This document shows, one piece after another, positions 27,189-35,541 of a stretch of DNA of 64,000 bases (position 1 is the first letter of the stretch; each line of letters opens with the position of its first letter). The DNA is from Leptobacterium flavescens. GTDB lineage: Bacteria; Bacteroidota; Bacteroidia; Flavobacteriales; Flavobacteriaceae. The stretch is taken from assembly GCF_010671605.1 (NCBI RefSeq), contig NZ_JAABOO010000003.1:499993-563992 (forward strand), given 5' to 3'. Position numbers and translations under genes: made by a program. The notes beneath the pieces were generated by a model, which was given only the letters and a program-made list of their open reading frames with translations, did no database searches and was not told the origin of the DNA.

Positions 27189-27413
27189 CTTAAGATTTTG
27201 AATCATACGATTGCCCCCTTGAGGGGACTTTAGGGGTGTGTTTTAGTATTAAGTACTGAGTACTGAGTTTTAATTTGATAATTTGGGAATGAGTTGATTT
27301 GAAAACTCAACATTCAACATCTCTCACATCTAATATCTCAAATCTCATATCTTACCCTGGAATTTAAAAATTATCCACTGAGCACTCAACATTTAACATT
27401 CAACATTTCATTT
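27189..27413. repeat. Intergenic repeats between convergent genes
   Basis: Contains GATTGCCCCCTTGAGGGGAC and its continuation (27209-27239), the inverted relative of 22307-22337; AGTACTGAGTACTGAG (27253-27268); and AACATTCAACAT-type repeats (27305-27320, 27383-27410). No gene seen. Confidence 0.55.
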
Positions 27414-28556
27414 TCAGCTCTGGTTTTTAGATAAATGTTCCAGGTATTTATCCTTGAATTTCTGGTACTCTGTTTTAAATTCGGTTTTAAAGATCTCATT
27501 GTATTCCTTAAAACTGGTCACATCGTTCTTCTGCATATAAGCATAGGCTTCATAAGCGGTTATCGCATTGTTTTTAAGGATCAGTTCAATAACCGCGCCG
27601 ATGGACTTTCTGGCATCATCCTGTTTTTGCTGGTCCTGGTTGGCCGTAGCTTCCTTATAATTAATAAGCTGGAGATAGAGCCTGATCATTTGTGGTACTC
27701 CATAATCGCGTAGCGCCTGAATAGATCGCCTGCAGGCGTATTCCACACTATCCGCATAGATCTGATCCAGGGAATTCCTGTAGAGATTGAGGTTGGCCAG
27801 GGCAGCATCAGACCAGGTCTGAGCCGGGATCTTGATCCTTTTGTCATATTCCTTTACCCATTGGTTAATAGCCGAATAATCGGCATTTTCATAGGCAGTT
27901 CCTACAATCTTGGCAAAGGTATTGGCTAGTTCCTTGTCGTCTTTGGTTTGATCGAAACTCTTTTCAATGATCGATTTAGCTTTTTCTTTCTTGTAGGTAG
28001 ACTGAAGCTCACTGATCTCATCCTGCAGGTCTCTCGTTTTTTCAAGAGCCACGATCCTGTTCTCCGTATCCAGGTTTTCCTGGAAGATACGCTCCAGGAG
28101 TATCCTGCTCCACAGGTAACTGATAAAGAAGCCTCCGAAAAAATAAAAGATCAGCGTAGATAGGATAATGGTAAAGCCCATTTGCGTATCCGGGAATCCC
28201 TGGGAAAGGTTTTCTGCCAGCCCGCTAACCAGTTGAAAGACTTCTTTAGATTCTACCAGGCCGACCCCTACAATGATCTTGGTAAGCCAGTCTGACAATT
28301 GTTCCAGGTTACTATTGGCTTTTACCCCTTTTTTTACGTCTTCCTGAAGGGTTCTTGGAATTCCGAAAATAAAGCCTACCAGGGCCCCAACCGAAAAACT
28401 GGCCAGCATGACCATGGTAGTGGTGGTCAGTACCACCGACCAGTGTGTACTGGAAAAAGCCGAATAAATGATCAGCAATATAAAACCCAGGATCTGTAAA
28501 ATGCCGGGGATATAAAAGCTCGATCTGACTTCAAGCGGTTTGTTAATTATTTTCAT
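27414..28556 (-). CDS. Membrane-anchored coiled-coil protein of unknown function
   Basis: About 380 residues from ATG 28556; an upstream in-frame start at 28604 would overlap the end of the upstream oxidoreductase gene and is less likely. Hydrophobic segments lie at about residues 10-32, 36-60 and 125-150. They are followed by a charged heptad-like stretch (from about ENRIVALEKTRDLQDEI) predicted to be coiled coil, then a helical C-terminal region of about 200 residues. GFIFGIPRTLQ after the second segment may be a conserved feature. I do not recognise the family. It follows the amine-oxidase-like gene closely and could be co-transcribed. Confidence 0.72.
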   Translation of the reverse strand: MKIINKPLEVRSSFYIPGILQILGFILLIIYSAFSSTHWSVVLTTTTMVMLASFSVGALVGFIFGIPRTLQEDVKKGVKANSNLEQLSDWLTKIIVGVGLVESKEVFQLVSGLAENLSQGFPDTQMGFTIILSTLIFYFFGGFFISYLWSRILLERIFQENLDTENRIVALEKTRDLQDEISELQSTYKKEKAKSIIEKSFDQTKDDKELANTFAKIVGTAYENADYSAINQWVKEYDKRIKIPAQTWSDAALANLNLYRNSLDQIYADSVEYACRRSIQALRDYGVPQMIRLYLQLINYKEATANQDQQKQDDARKSIGAVIELILKNNAITAYEAYAYMQKNDVTSFKEYNEIFKTEFKTEYQKFKDKYLEHLSKNQS

Positions 28557-28588
28557 TTTGGTAGATTTAATGTGTTTGACTTCTGCAG

Positions 28589-30028
28589 TTATTCTGAACC
28601 GCAAAAATGATTTTCAACAATGTATTTCGAATGTTGTACAATGGGCTCAATCAATTCAAAATCGGTAGCTCCACCTACATAAAAAGTCTTGTCTTTTCCT
28701 TGCATAGCGGCCAGGTCTGTATAGATTCCCATAGCAAATTGCTCAGGAGTGAAATGCTGGAAATATGTGAACATATCAAAAGTGTGCCAGCGACCCGGAG
28801 TATCGTTAATCTCCCCCTTCATTAATGCAATTAATTTCTTCACCTTAGCAATAACCTCTTCCTTAACATCCTCTTTGAGCAGAGGAACATTCCTGTCAGG
28901 GTGTACGGGACGGGTATAGAATTGAGTAAACATATTCCCGCTATCCTGAAATTGCCGTGCTACGGCCCAGGGCAAGCCTTTTTCCGGGATGGGAAGGATG
29001 GGGGCTATGGGTTGAGGCATATCCATATTATTTACCCAGAATGTGGTCATACAATAAGGATTTATATGAACACTGTTACTGATCTTTTCTTCCATTTCAT
29101 TGCGTTTCAGTCCCAGCTTTTTAAAAACATCAGGAGTAAGGGGAGCAGCAAAGACCAAATAGTCATAATGCTGAGTATCTCTGGCAATTTTGATCTCATT
29201 CAGATCCTGTTCGGGATATTCGAAATCAATCCTAATGTCTTTCTCACTCCTTTGAATACTTGTAATATTCACATTCAACCGTACATTGGTTCTCCAGGCC
29301 ACCCGTTCCCAAAGTCGTTGAAATCCCAACTTGAATCTTCTGGGCCATTTCCCGATGATCCAATGCACGAATGGGATACGTCCGAATATCATGGGAAAGT
29401 ACGTTCTGAGCGACATATAACGCAGGGCATAGGGAGTGGCAATATCTTCCAGTTTTCCGTATCCCATGATGGTAATGGGAAATGAGAAAAGAGTAGCCAG
29501 CGCAATAAGCTTATTTTTTTCCAGCCATTCCTTAAATGGGATGCAAAGCTCCTGATGCTGATCTATGGTATCCAGATAATCGGGAGCATCTATAATGCCG
29601 CTTAACTTCCATCGGATAATAAGATAACGTATTGCTGCTACCAGGAAAGTGAAAAAAGAGATCTTTTTCCCGGTGTAAGGATTGTATAAAATGGCTTTGG
29701 TAAAGGACCTGAAGCGATATTCGGTTTCATCATCATTGATCTCCAGGGAGGTATAAGGTTTCTCTTCATAGGTATCCGCACCCAGTTCTTTGGCAATTTT
29801 CAAGGTTTCCTGATACGCCCAGGTCACATAGTTTGCCCCCAAGTCATAACTCATCCCATCTACGGTTAGGCTTTTACAAAGTCCGCCCACCCGACCCAGC
29901 TTTTCAAGAACAGTAACATTGTGAAATCCGTTCTTTGAAAGGAACCAGGCTGTTGAGAGTCCGGCCGGGCCGGCTCCGATAATAACTATCCTTGCATTTT
30001 TATCGATTTTACTCTTTTCGTTTTTCAT
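28589..30028 (-). CDS. FAD-dependent amine-oxidase-like oxidoreductase
   Basis: Flavoprotein of 479 residues with the N-terminal dinucleotide-binding fold IVIIGAGPAGLSTAWFLSK (about residues 14-32) followed by VTVLEKLGRVGGLCKS, the typical arrangement of flavin monoamine-oxidase and protoporphyrinogen-oxidase-like enzymes. The middle contains a substrate domain with aromatic residues, and the end has FYVGGATDFELIEPI in place of the usual FAD-closing motif. Substrate unknown. It is the first gene of a two-gene minus-strand unit with the coiled-coil protein. Confidence 0.85.
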   Translation of the reverse strand: MKNEKSKIDKNARIVIIGAGPAGLSTAWFLSKNGFHNVTVLEKLGRVGGLCKSLTVDGMSYDLGANYVTWAYQETLKIAKELGADTYEEKPYTSLEINDDETEYRFRSFTKAILYNPYTGKKISFFTFLVAAIRYLIIRWKLSGIIDAPDYLDTIDQHQELCIPFKEWLEKNKLIALATLFSFPITIMGYGKLEDIATPYALRYMSLRTYFPMIFGRIPFVHWIIGKWPRRFKLGFQRLWERVAWRTNVRLNVNITSIQRSEKDIRIDFEYPEQDLNEIKIARDTQHYDYLVFAAPLTPDVFKKLGLKRNEMEEKISNSVHINPYCMTTFWVNNMDMPQPIAPILPIPEKGLPWAVARQFQDSGNMFTQFYTRPVHPDRNVPLLKEDVKEEVIAKVKKLIALMKGEINDTPGRWHTFDMFTYFQHFTPEQFAMGIYTDLAAMQGKDKTFYVGGATDFELIEPIVQHSKYIVENHFCGSE

Positions 30029-30362
30029 TTTTAGGCTTTAGATGATTAAAAATGACTACCGATTGGAGCAGATTGGATATAAACTTGTTATAGGTTAAGA
30101 GGGGCTACAAAGATCTTTAGATGTAAATATTAACTGATTATCAGTGAGTTATAAAGTATAAAGTAACAAAAAAATGCTGAGAAAACCGAGGGTGTTTTTC
30201 CGGTTTTTATTTGTAAGAAGTTGATTTTGTTGTATTTACAATTGAGTGTTGAGATTGAATTGTTCGATTTGGAAATTTGTCAATTCACTAGATTGCGAAT
30301 TCTGAATCTTATGTTTAAAGAGGATAGTTTTATAGCGTCAATATCAGGGGCAAAAGATCATT
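30029..30362. other. Intergenic region between accessory island and oxidoreductase gene
   Basis: No gene seen in about 330 bp. Holds the presumed 5' region of the oxidoreductase gene, a bidirectional terminator-like hairpin (30182-30207), and A/T-rich unique sequence near the RDD gene end. Confidence 0.5.
30182..30207 (-). terminator. Possible terminator of the NAD/macrodomain operon
   Basis: AAAACCG (30182-30188) pairs with CGGTTTT (30201-30207), 12-nt loop. Read on the minus strand the stem is followed after CTCAGCA by TTTTTTTG. It lies about 155 nt past the RDD gene stop. T-residues on the other side would also allow function on the plus strand. Confidence 0.4.
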
Positions 30363-30779
30363 TTACCTTTTAACAACCAGTGTTTTGGATATCAAATCAC
30401 CAACACGTTGTCTCTTGTCATTATTGTTGACAACAATGAATGCTACCAAACCAAAACACCATGAAATCTCAAAGATATCCGAAAGTCTTCTTTTTACTGT
30501 TTGCCCTAAAGTTAATTCTGATTCATTTTCGGAAATAACTTTAAGTCCAACGGTCCAATGCCCTAATGTAGATTTGAAAGCCCATTCGCTAATCGGGAAG
30601 TAAATAAACCAAAAGCCAAACGGAATGAGAGCTTTTAATCCTGATACCTGATAACCATCGGCAGTAGATTCTCCAAATTTGACAACATAAATTATTAGAA
30701 GAGACCACATTAATGTATAATCTATTATGGTTGCCAGGACTCTTAAACTTATAAACGATTCTTTAGAAACTTCTTTCAT
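30363..30779 (-). CDS. RDD-family membrane protein
   Basis: 138-residue membrane protein with hydrophobic stretches at about residues 13-32, 47-65 and 105-122, and the RDD hallmark near the N-terminus (ISLRVLATIIDYTLMW, with the Arg-x-x-Ala-x-x-x-Asp spacing). The second motif STLGHWTVGLKVISE is typical of RDD proteins. General function unknown; some RDD proteins are thought to be transporters. Last gene of the six-gene operon, 2 nt after the preceding stop. Why it accompanies NAD-metabolism genes is unclear. Confidence 0.82.
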   Translation of the reverse strand: MKEVSKESFISLRVLATIIDYTLMWSLLIIYVVKFGESTADGYQVSGLKALIPFGFWFIYFPISEWAFKSTLGHWTVGLKVISENESELTLGQTVKRRLSDIFEISWCFGLVAFIVVNNNDKRQRVGDLISKTLVVKR

Positions 30780-30781
30780 TA

Positions 30782-31156
30782 TTAGCTGGAAATATTTAAC
30801 TGATGATTTTTTGCTACTATCTCAAAAACAATATCATAAGTCCTGAGGTAGTAATGCTTGTAATTTTTATCTATTTTAAATGAATGGTCTAATTTTATGA
30901 GTTTTTTCATGACTTCAGAGCCTTTGACATAACCAAAACTTTCTATGGGTTGTCTAGTATCGAAATCTATTTCAACAGAAAGGTAATATACAACATGCGT
31001 AAATACTAAGTCGAAATTTTTGAATCCTTCAGCAGTATTCAACTCTCCTTCTAGTTTTATTTTTGTTTCTTCAATGTACTTTATGTTATTTAAATAAATC
31101 CCGTCACGACCGGTAATAACACCGAACTTTGTTTCAATTCCCGAGGTTTTTTCCAT
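30782..31156 (-). CDS. Unknown 124-residue protein in NAD operon
   Basis: Small, soluble, mixed alpha/beta-looking protein with no signal peptide and no motif that I recognise. It contains repeated aromatic residues (VFTHVVYYLSVEIDFD, YKHYYLRTYDIVFE). Its start codon overlaps the stop of the nicotinamide phosphoribosyltransferase-like gene by one base, and its stop is 2 nt before the RDD start, so it is clearly part of the operon. An accessory or sensor role is possible but unsupported. Confidence 0.7.
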   Translation of the reverse strand: MEKTSGIETKFGVITGRDGIYLNNIKYIEETKIKLEGELNTAEGFKNFDLVFTHVVYYLSVEIDFDTRQPIESFGYVKGSEVMKKLIKLDHSFKIDKNYKHYYLRTYDIVFEIVAKNHQLNISS

Positions 31157-32613
31157 TATGATTGGTTATTGACTCTTTTTCTTATTGTTTTAAGGTTTTC
31201 GTTGATTAATAATTTACCGTCTCTAAAAACTTCTCTAAGTTCTCCATTCTTTTCTTCATTCCAGCTAACCTGATCGATTAATTTATACATCCCATTTTCT
31301 TTGATAATCTTTATTAGTCCTTTCGCAGACCTTTTGGTCCCGTCATCTGTAACCGGATCTTTGAAAATTTCTCTCCCTGTACCAGTAACTTCTCCATAGG
31401 TAGCTTTCATTGCAAAACCAAATGTATCACGTGTGTTATATTGATATGTATAGGAACCAATACCTAAAACAACATTAGTTGAAGCAAATCCCTTTTGTTT
31501 AAGACGTTCACATATTTGAATTGCTCTTTCAACAGTAATACTATCTCCATAAATAGCACCTATGTGAGAATCTAATTCTTTATATCCTTTTTTATTTATG
31601 TTCCCTCCAAAAATTTCCCACAGTATTTGAACAACTCCTTTTTTTTCTGCCTCATTCTCGCTGCAGGATTTACCGCAGATGATATCGACTGGATTCCCGC
31701 TATCCGGTCTTATAACAACTTTCCCATCTCTTGCCAATATTTCTTTCTTAAGACTAGGAAGATATTGAGTTAAAACTTTCCATAAATCCCAGGTATCAGA
31801 TACTATGGAAACAATTCCATTCGGATATATTTCAGTAATTAAACGCTTAAAAGTTTCTTGTTCGCCTGAATCTGTCCCCATGCACATTACAGAATGTTCT
31901 GTTGCAGCTACGGATCCGCCAATGAGTTCCTTATCTGAATCCGCATTGTAATAAGTTTCAAGAAAATCTATAGCTGGAATGGTATCCGTTCCGGTAAAAC
32001 TCAATAAGTGACCAGCCGCACTCATAACCGATGCTTCCAAGCCGGCCATTCCTCTCATGGAAAAATCATGTCCTTGCCACTCTACGAATTCCGGAATTGA
32101 TGATGTTTCCATAGCGTATTTAGTAAGGACAGTTTTATATTGTTTTGCGATTGTAGCCGAATTACAGGGTAGCCAGACTGTTGTAGAGAGTAAAGTTTCA
32201 AAATAATTAGTTAACCAGAAGAATTGCGGTAAAGTATTATACATTGTAAACATAGGTACTCTTAGAGAAACGGACGTGCCTTCTGGCAAAGCTTTAAACA
32301 CCATCGGGATATACCCCAGATCATGTAATTCTTCTATATGTTTGATGCCGACAGAATTTTCTCCAAGATAATTATTTATTCTCCGAGAATATTTTCGACA
32401 TACTATTTCTTTTGGCATACTAAAAAAGTTCTCTTCAAACTCTTTTATGATATATCTTTTAATAAAATATTGTAACCCAAAGAAGACAACTTCATTAATT
32501 CCTTTAATCCTACTTTTTCGTGGGGTCCAATTAGAGTATACCAAAGTTGTTTTGTCGGGATATTGCCTTCGGTGATCAACCTTATAACCGTCTGTTAAGA
32601 GTAATGGGTTCAT
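31156..32613 (-). CDS. nadV: Nicotinamide phosphoribosyltransferase family protein (NadV/Nampt-like)
   Basis: 485 residues, full length for the family, which joins nicotinamide to PRPP giving NMN. Motifs: N-terminal LLLTDGYKVDHRRQYPDKT, the nicotinamide site WQGHDFSMRGMAGLEA (about residues 174-190), the catalytic-His region GGSVAATEHSVMC, VSDTWDLW, and VVIRPDSGNPVDI. Cytoplasmic. In phage NAD+ reconstitution pathway 1 a homologue annotated as Nampt instead transfers nicotinamide onto ADP-ribose pyrophosphate; the presence of a Prs-like gene and a macrodomain in the same operon makes that alternative worth testing. Adjacent upstream: LOG-type gene 38 nt away. Confidence 0.9.
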   Translation of the reverse strand: MNPLLLTDGYKVDHRRQYPDKTTLVYSNWTPRKSRIKGINEVVFFGLQYFIKRYIIKEFEENFFSMPKEIVCRKYSRRINNYLGENSVGIKHIEELHDLGYIPMVFKALPEGTSVSLRVPMFTMYNTLPQFFWLTNYFETLLSTTVWLPCNSATIAKQYKTVLTKYAMETSSIPEFVEWQGHDFSMRGMAGLEASVMSAAGHLLSFTGTDTIPAIDFLETYYNADSDKELIGGSVAATEHSVMCMGTDSGEQETFKRLITEIYPNGIVSIVSDTWDLWKVLTQYLPSLKKEILARDGKVVIRPDSGNPVDIICGKSCSENEAEKKGVVQILWEIFGGNINKKGYKELDSHIGAIYGDSITVERAIQICERLKQKGFASTNVVLGIGSYTYQYNTRDTFGFAMKATYGEVTGTGREIFKDPVTDDGTKRSAKGLIKIIKENGMYKLIDQVSWNEEKNGELREVFRDGKLLINENLKTIRKRVNNQS

Positions 32614-32651
32614 AATAGTATGTTTTACGTTAAACCGTATGTGTTAATTTT

Positions 32652-33188
32652 CTAACCTAGAGATTCTGAAAAGCACTCCTTGAATTCTGCATATCCTTTG
32701 ACAACTTTAAATAGATAATGCTCGTGTGTAGGAATGAGTTTGGATTGTAATACGGAAATGATATCATTCCAAAATTCTCCAACAAAAAATATTCTAGGTT
32801 GATTAATTCTGTCTTCTTTCCTAATAATATCTAAAGCTAAAAATGCCTCAGATAAAGTTCCGATCCCTCCTCTTTGAACAACAAAAACCTCGGTGTTTTC
32901 TAATAGTAACTTTAATCGATCATATAAGGTTTCGGTTATAATGGTCTCGGACAGAAAAGAATTACCATTTTCAGGACCAACTTGTAGGCATGTAATACCT
33001 ATAGCTTTTCCCCCTTGTTTTGTGACTCCATTGGAAACAGCTTCCATTAAACCTTCGTACCCACCATTCTTTACAGTGTAACCTTGTTTAGCCAGAAATG
33101 AACCTATCCTAATTGTTTCTTGATATTCTATACTTTTTCTATTGTTGCCGGAACCTCCGAAAAGTGCAGCGAATTTTGTTGTTTTCAT
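32652..33188 (-). CDS. LOG/SLOG-family nucleotide-binding protein (LOG-like phosphoribohydrolase?)
   Basis: Rossmann-like protein of 178 residues from ATG 33188 (an in-frame TTG at 33203 is less likely). FAALFGGSGNNRKS is the N-terminal nucleotide loop. The region that in LOG enzymes reads PGGxGTxxE is QRGGIGTLSE here, with Arg in place of Pro but the Gly-rich loop, Thr and catalytic Glu kept. True LOG proteins release free base from nucleoside monophosphates; related SLOG domains bind NAD or ADP-ribose derivatives, including in immune systems. Its place between a macrodomain gene and a Nampt-like gene points to nicotinamide or ADP-ribose nucleotides, by inference. Confidence 0.82.
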   Translation of the reverse strand: MKTTKFAALFGGSGNNRKSIEYQETIRIGSFLAKQGYTVKNGGYEGLMEAVSNGVTKQGGKAIGITCLQVGPENGNSFLSETIITETLYDRLKLLLENTEVFVVQRGGIGTLSEAFLALDIIRKEDRINQPRIFFVGEFWNDIISVLQSKLIPTHEHYLFKVVKGYAEFKECFSESLG

Positions 33189-33243
33189 TTTTTTATTTTT
33201 CAAAGTGAGACTTAAGATGCCACATCTAATGAATTAGTTTATT

Positions 33244-33753
33244 TTAATGTAAATTTTCCTTATATAATTCGAAATTTTCATAATCATAACAAACAAATAT
33301 CACAGTGTCAATCAGGTTTTTCATTTCAAAATTTTTCACGGTATTTATCGCAATTTTTGAAGCTAAGGGTTTTGGGAAACCGTAAATTCCAGTACTTATA
33401 TTGGGAAATGCTATGGTTTTTATTTCTTTTTGAACAGCAAGGTTTAAAGTGTTCAAATAACAATTTTTAAGAAGCTCGGTTTCATTGTTATTCCCTCCAT
33501 TCCATACCGAACCTACAGTATGAATAACAAAATTAGCAGGGAGAAGCCCCGCATTGGTTATAACCGCCTCTCCTGGTTTGCATCCTCCCTGTGCATTACG
33601 AATAGTTATACATTCTTCAAGAATTTCCTTTCCTCCTTTTTTATGGATAGCACCATCTACTCCGCCGCCTCCTAACAAGGATGTATTGGCTGCATTCACT
33701 ATAGCATCTACATGAATCTCCGTTATATCTCCGTGAACTAGCTCTATTTTCAT
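33244..33753 (-). CDS. Macrodomain protein (ADP-ribose/O-acetyl-ADP-ribose deacetylase type)
   Basis: 169-residue stand-alone macrodomain. Binding-site motifs of the MacroD class are intact: [19 protein letters not shown] (residues 19-37), VIHTVGSVW and [12 protein letters not shown]. Such proteins bind ADP-ribose and hydrolyse O-acetyl-ADP-ribose or remove mono-ADP-ribose from proteins. The start ATG overlaps the stop of the Prs-like gene by 4 nt, so the two are translationally coupled, which connects ADP-ribose handling with pyrophosphate transfer. Cytoplasmic. Confidence 0.93.
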   Translation of the reverse strand: MKIELVHGDITEIHVDAIVNAANTSLLGGGGVDGAIHKKGGKEILEECITIRNAQGGCKPGEAVITNAGLLPANFVIHTVGSVWNGGNNNETELLKNCYLNTLNLAVQKEIKTIAFPNISTGIYGFPKPLASKIAINTVKNFEMKNLIDTVIFVCYDYENFELYKENLH

Positions 33754-34589
33754 AATATATCTGATATTTTAAGTTTATAGATATTATCTGTGTTTCCAGT
33801 GTTTTTGATTGAATCGGTAGTGAATATTTGAGTGAAGCTTTTTTTCAACTCATCGGTACCTTTGCTGAAGATACCATGACTAACAGCCAAATATAAGTTC
33901 CCTGCATTTTTGTTTTTTAACTCTTTAGCTAAACCCAGAAATGTTCCTCCTCCGTCACAGATATCATCAATAATGAGACAATCTTGTCTTTTTAGATCGG
34001 TTGAATGGACATTGAAGTGACTTAATTTTCCGGTTTTGACATCCCGTACTTTTGAGCACTCAATTACTTCATAATTTTGTAATTGTTCAGCAAGTTTATA
34101 GATCTTTTTTAATGACCCTCCATCAGGAGAAATTAATTTTATGTTATTTGGTAACTTTTGAATAACCTTCCGAATAAATTTGTGATTATTAATGGTATTG
34201 CAATTATTGAGAAGAGCGGGCGTTACATCTGAATGAGGGTCCAATATTGTTATACTGTTTAAACGTAAATTGTTTAAAATATTGGTATAGACTTTTACTG
34301 ATAGTGCTTCACCCTCTACCATTAGTCTGTCCTGTCTTGCTGCCGGGAAATAAGGAATAAATACATTGATTTTTTCGATACCTATTCTTTTTAAAGCATC
34401 GATTGCTATCAAAAGAAAACCAAAATCATTAAATGAACCGATCCTTTGTGTAATTGTTACCTCTTCGTGACTTTCTGGTTTATCGAGAATTTTGATATGC
34501 GGTTCTCCTCCGGAAAATGTAAAAGATTTAAACCTGATACTTTTCCTTTCCGGATAGGGTTTGAAGTTTTGATCTAGATTTAAAATCAT
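33750..34589 (-). CDS. Divergent PRPP-synthetase family protein
   Basis: 279 residues from ATG 34589 (an upstream in-frame TTG at 34610 sits inside the promoter). This is shorter than the roughly 310 residues of housekeeping Prs. Family motifs remain: [11 protein letters not shown] (about 78-88), the metal-binding DPHSD (117-121) and the ribose-phosphate loop [11 protein letters not shown] (207-217). The N-terminal part and the flexible ATP loop differ from ordinary Prs. It would make PRPP for NadV. Alternatively, as in the phage enzyme Adps, it could pyrophosphorylate ADP-ribose. First gene of the operon, so a dedicated rather than housekeeping enzyme. Confidence 0.87.
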   Translation of the reverse strand: MILNLDQNFKPYPERKSIRFKSFTFSGGEPHIKILDKPESHEEVTITQRIGSFNDFGFLLIAIDALKRIGIEKINVFIPYFPAARQDRLMVEGEALSVKVYTNILNNLRLNSITILDPHSDVTPALLNNCNTINNHKFIRKVIQKLPNNIKLISPDGGSLKKIYKLAEQLQNYEVIECSKVRDVKTGKLSHFNVHSTDLKRQDCLIIDDICDGGGTFLGLAKELKNKNAGNLYLAVSHGIFSKGTDELKKSFTQIFTTDSIKNTGNTDNIYKLKISDIL

Positions 34590-34607
34590 TTTTGTGTGAT
34601 TTATACG

Positions 34608-34648
34608 CAAATATAAAATTTTACTAAATCTTCACAAATTTATTTGTG
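34608..34648 (-). promoter_or_regulatory. Promoter and overlapping operator of the NAD/macrodomain operon
   Basis: On the minus strand TTTG (rc of 34635-34638), a 19-nt spacer and TATATTTG (rc of 34608-34615) match the -33/-7 consensus exactly. The -33 box is embedded in the inverted repeat CACAAA-TTTA-TTTGTG (34633-34648), a likely repressor site. The start codon at 34589 leaves a very short leader of about a dozen bases. Confidence 0.65.
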
Positions 34649-34725
34649 TTAAAATTACGCAATATTGTTTTTTTGATAACACTTCTTTGCTGTTAAAGCT
34701 TTGGATATTAGTGACCTGAAGTTGA

Positions 34726-35541
34726 TTATTTTAATTCTAAATGAATATGATCATCATGCCTGACTGCCTGACAACCATGATATCTAATTTTTAGATCTTT
34801 TAGGTTTAACCTACTTTTTAGATGAGGCTCCAGAAAAAGCTTCTTCACTTTGGGTTGCCTGGTTATTTCGAGAATTAAATCTCTTGTTCCCCTTTCTGAG
34901 AAGCTCACCTCTTTATTAATTCGGCCAAAACTCAGATATCTGGTAAAGCTGTATTGCCAATTTCCTTTTCTTTCACATTCCGTTATTTGATCGTATTCTC
35001 CTTCTTTCGGCCCAGTATAAACCCCATAACCGCTTATAGAGGTTTTTTTATTTGTCAAATCGCCTTTTTTCGTTTGATAAATAAAGGAAATATCGATTTT
35101 CTTTCCGTCATTGTGACTTAAATGTGGGAACAAGGGAAATCCGTTTATAAATGGAAAACCGGCGTCCAGATAAACCAATTTGATTCCTTTGTGTTTTTTA
35201 TCCAGGCCTTTTGCAATTTTAGCAAGTGTCACGTTCATTTCAGGCTTTACGTAATTCCGATTCATCAGAATTGTAAACATATTGTTTGCAGCTATTTTAT
35301 CAGATTCTGCGATTCTTTTCCTACCAAATAACGGAGCCAGATTCGGTACAATTAGAAAAGTAGTGATAGTATATAAAATCAGAAATAACCCAATCCTCTT
35401 AAGCTTGTATTTAGCTTTTTTTCTTTTTATTATCAGAATTGAAATCAGATATACGATCCCACCAATTTGAGTGAAAATGGTAAGGATTATAATAATCAAT
35501 ATTAGCAGGATATATTTCAATACACTTGTGTTTTTGAACAT
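34726..35541 (-). CDS. Membrane-anchored LAS-type zinc metallopeptidase-like protein
   Basis: 271 residues with three hydrophobic segments at about 9-38 (two close together) and 50-68, and a soluble C-terminal domain presumably outside. Two short motifs match the LAS (lysostaphin/D-Ala-D-Ala peptidase/Hedgehog) zinc site: LSHNDGKKID (H143 and D150, spacing H-x6-D) and HDDHIHLEL (H265, H267) at the extreme C-terminus. LAS enzymes such as MepA and VanY cut peptidoglycan peptides. No homologue is recognised by overall sequence. One base overlaps the stop of the upstream phosphatase gene and its start, so the two are coupled. Confidence 0.65.
   Translation of the reverse strand: MFKNTSVLKYILLILIIIILTIFTQIGGIVYLISILIIKRKKAKYKLKRIGLFLILYTITTFLIVPNLAPLFGRKRIAESDKIAANNMFTILMNRNYVKPEMNVTLAKIAKGLDKKHKGIKLVYLDAGFPFINGFPLFPHLSHNDGKKIDISFIYQTKKGDLTNKKTSISGYGVYTGPKEGEYDQITECERKGNWQYSFTRYLSFGRINKEVSFSERGTRDLILEITRQPKVKKLFLEPHLKSRLNLKDLKIRYHGCQAVRHDDHIHLELK

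Noticed and set aside
25012-27410. AACATTCAACATT-type tandem repeats as a CRISPR array
   Set aside because: Units are short, irregular and without spacers of constant length, and no cas genes are present; they are simple intergenic repeats.
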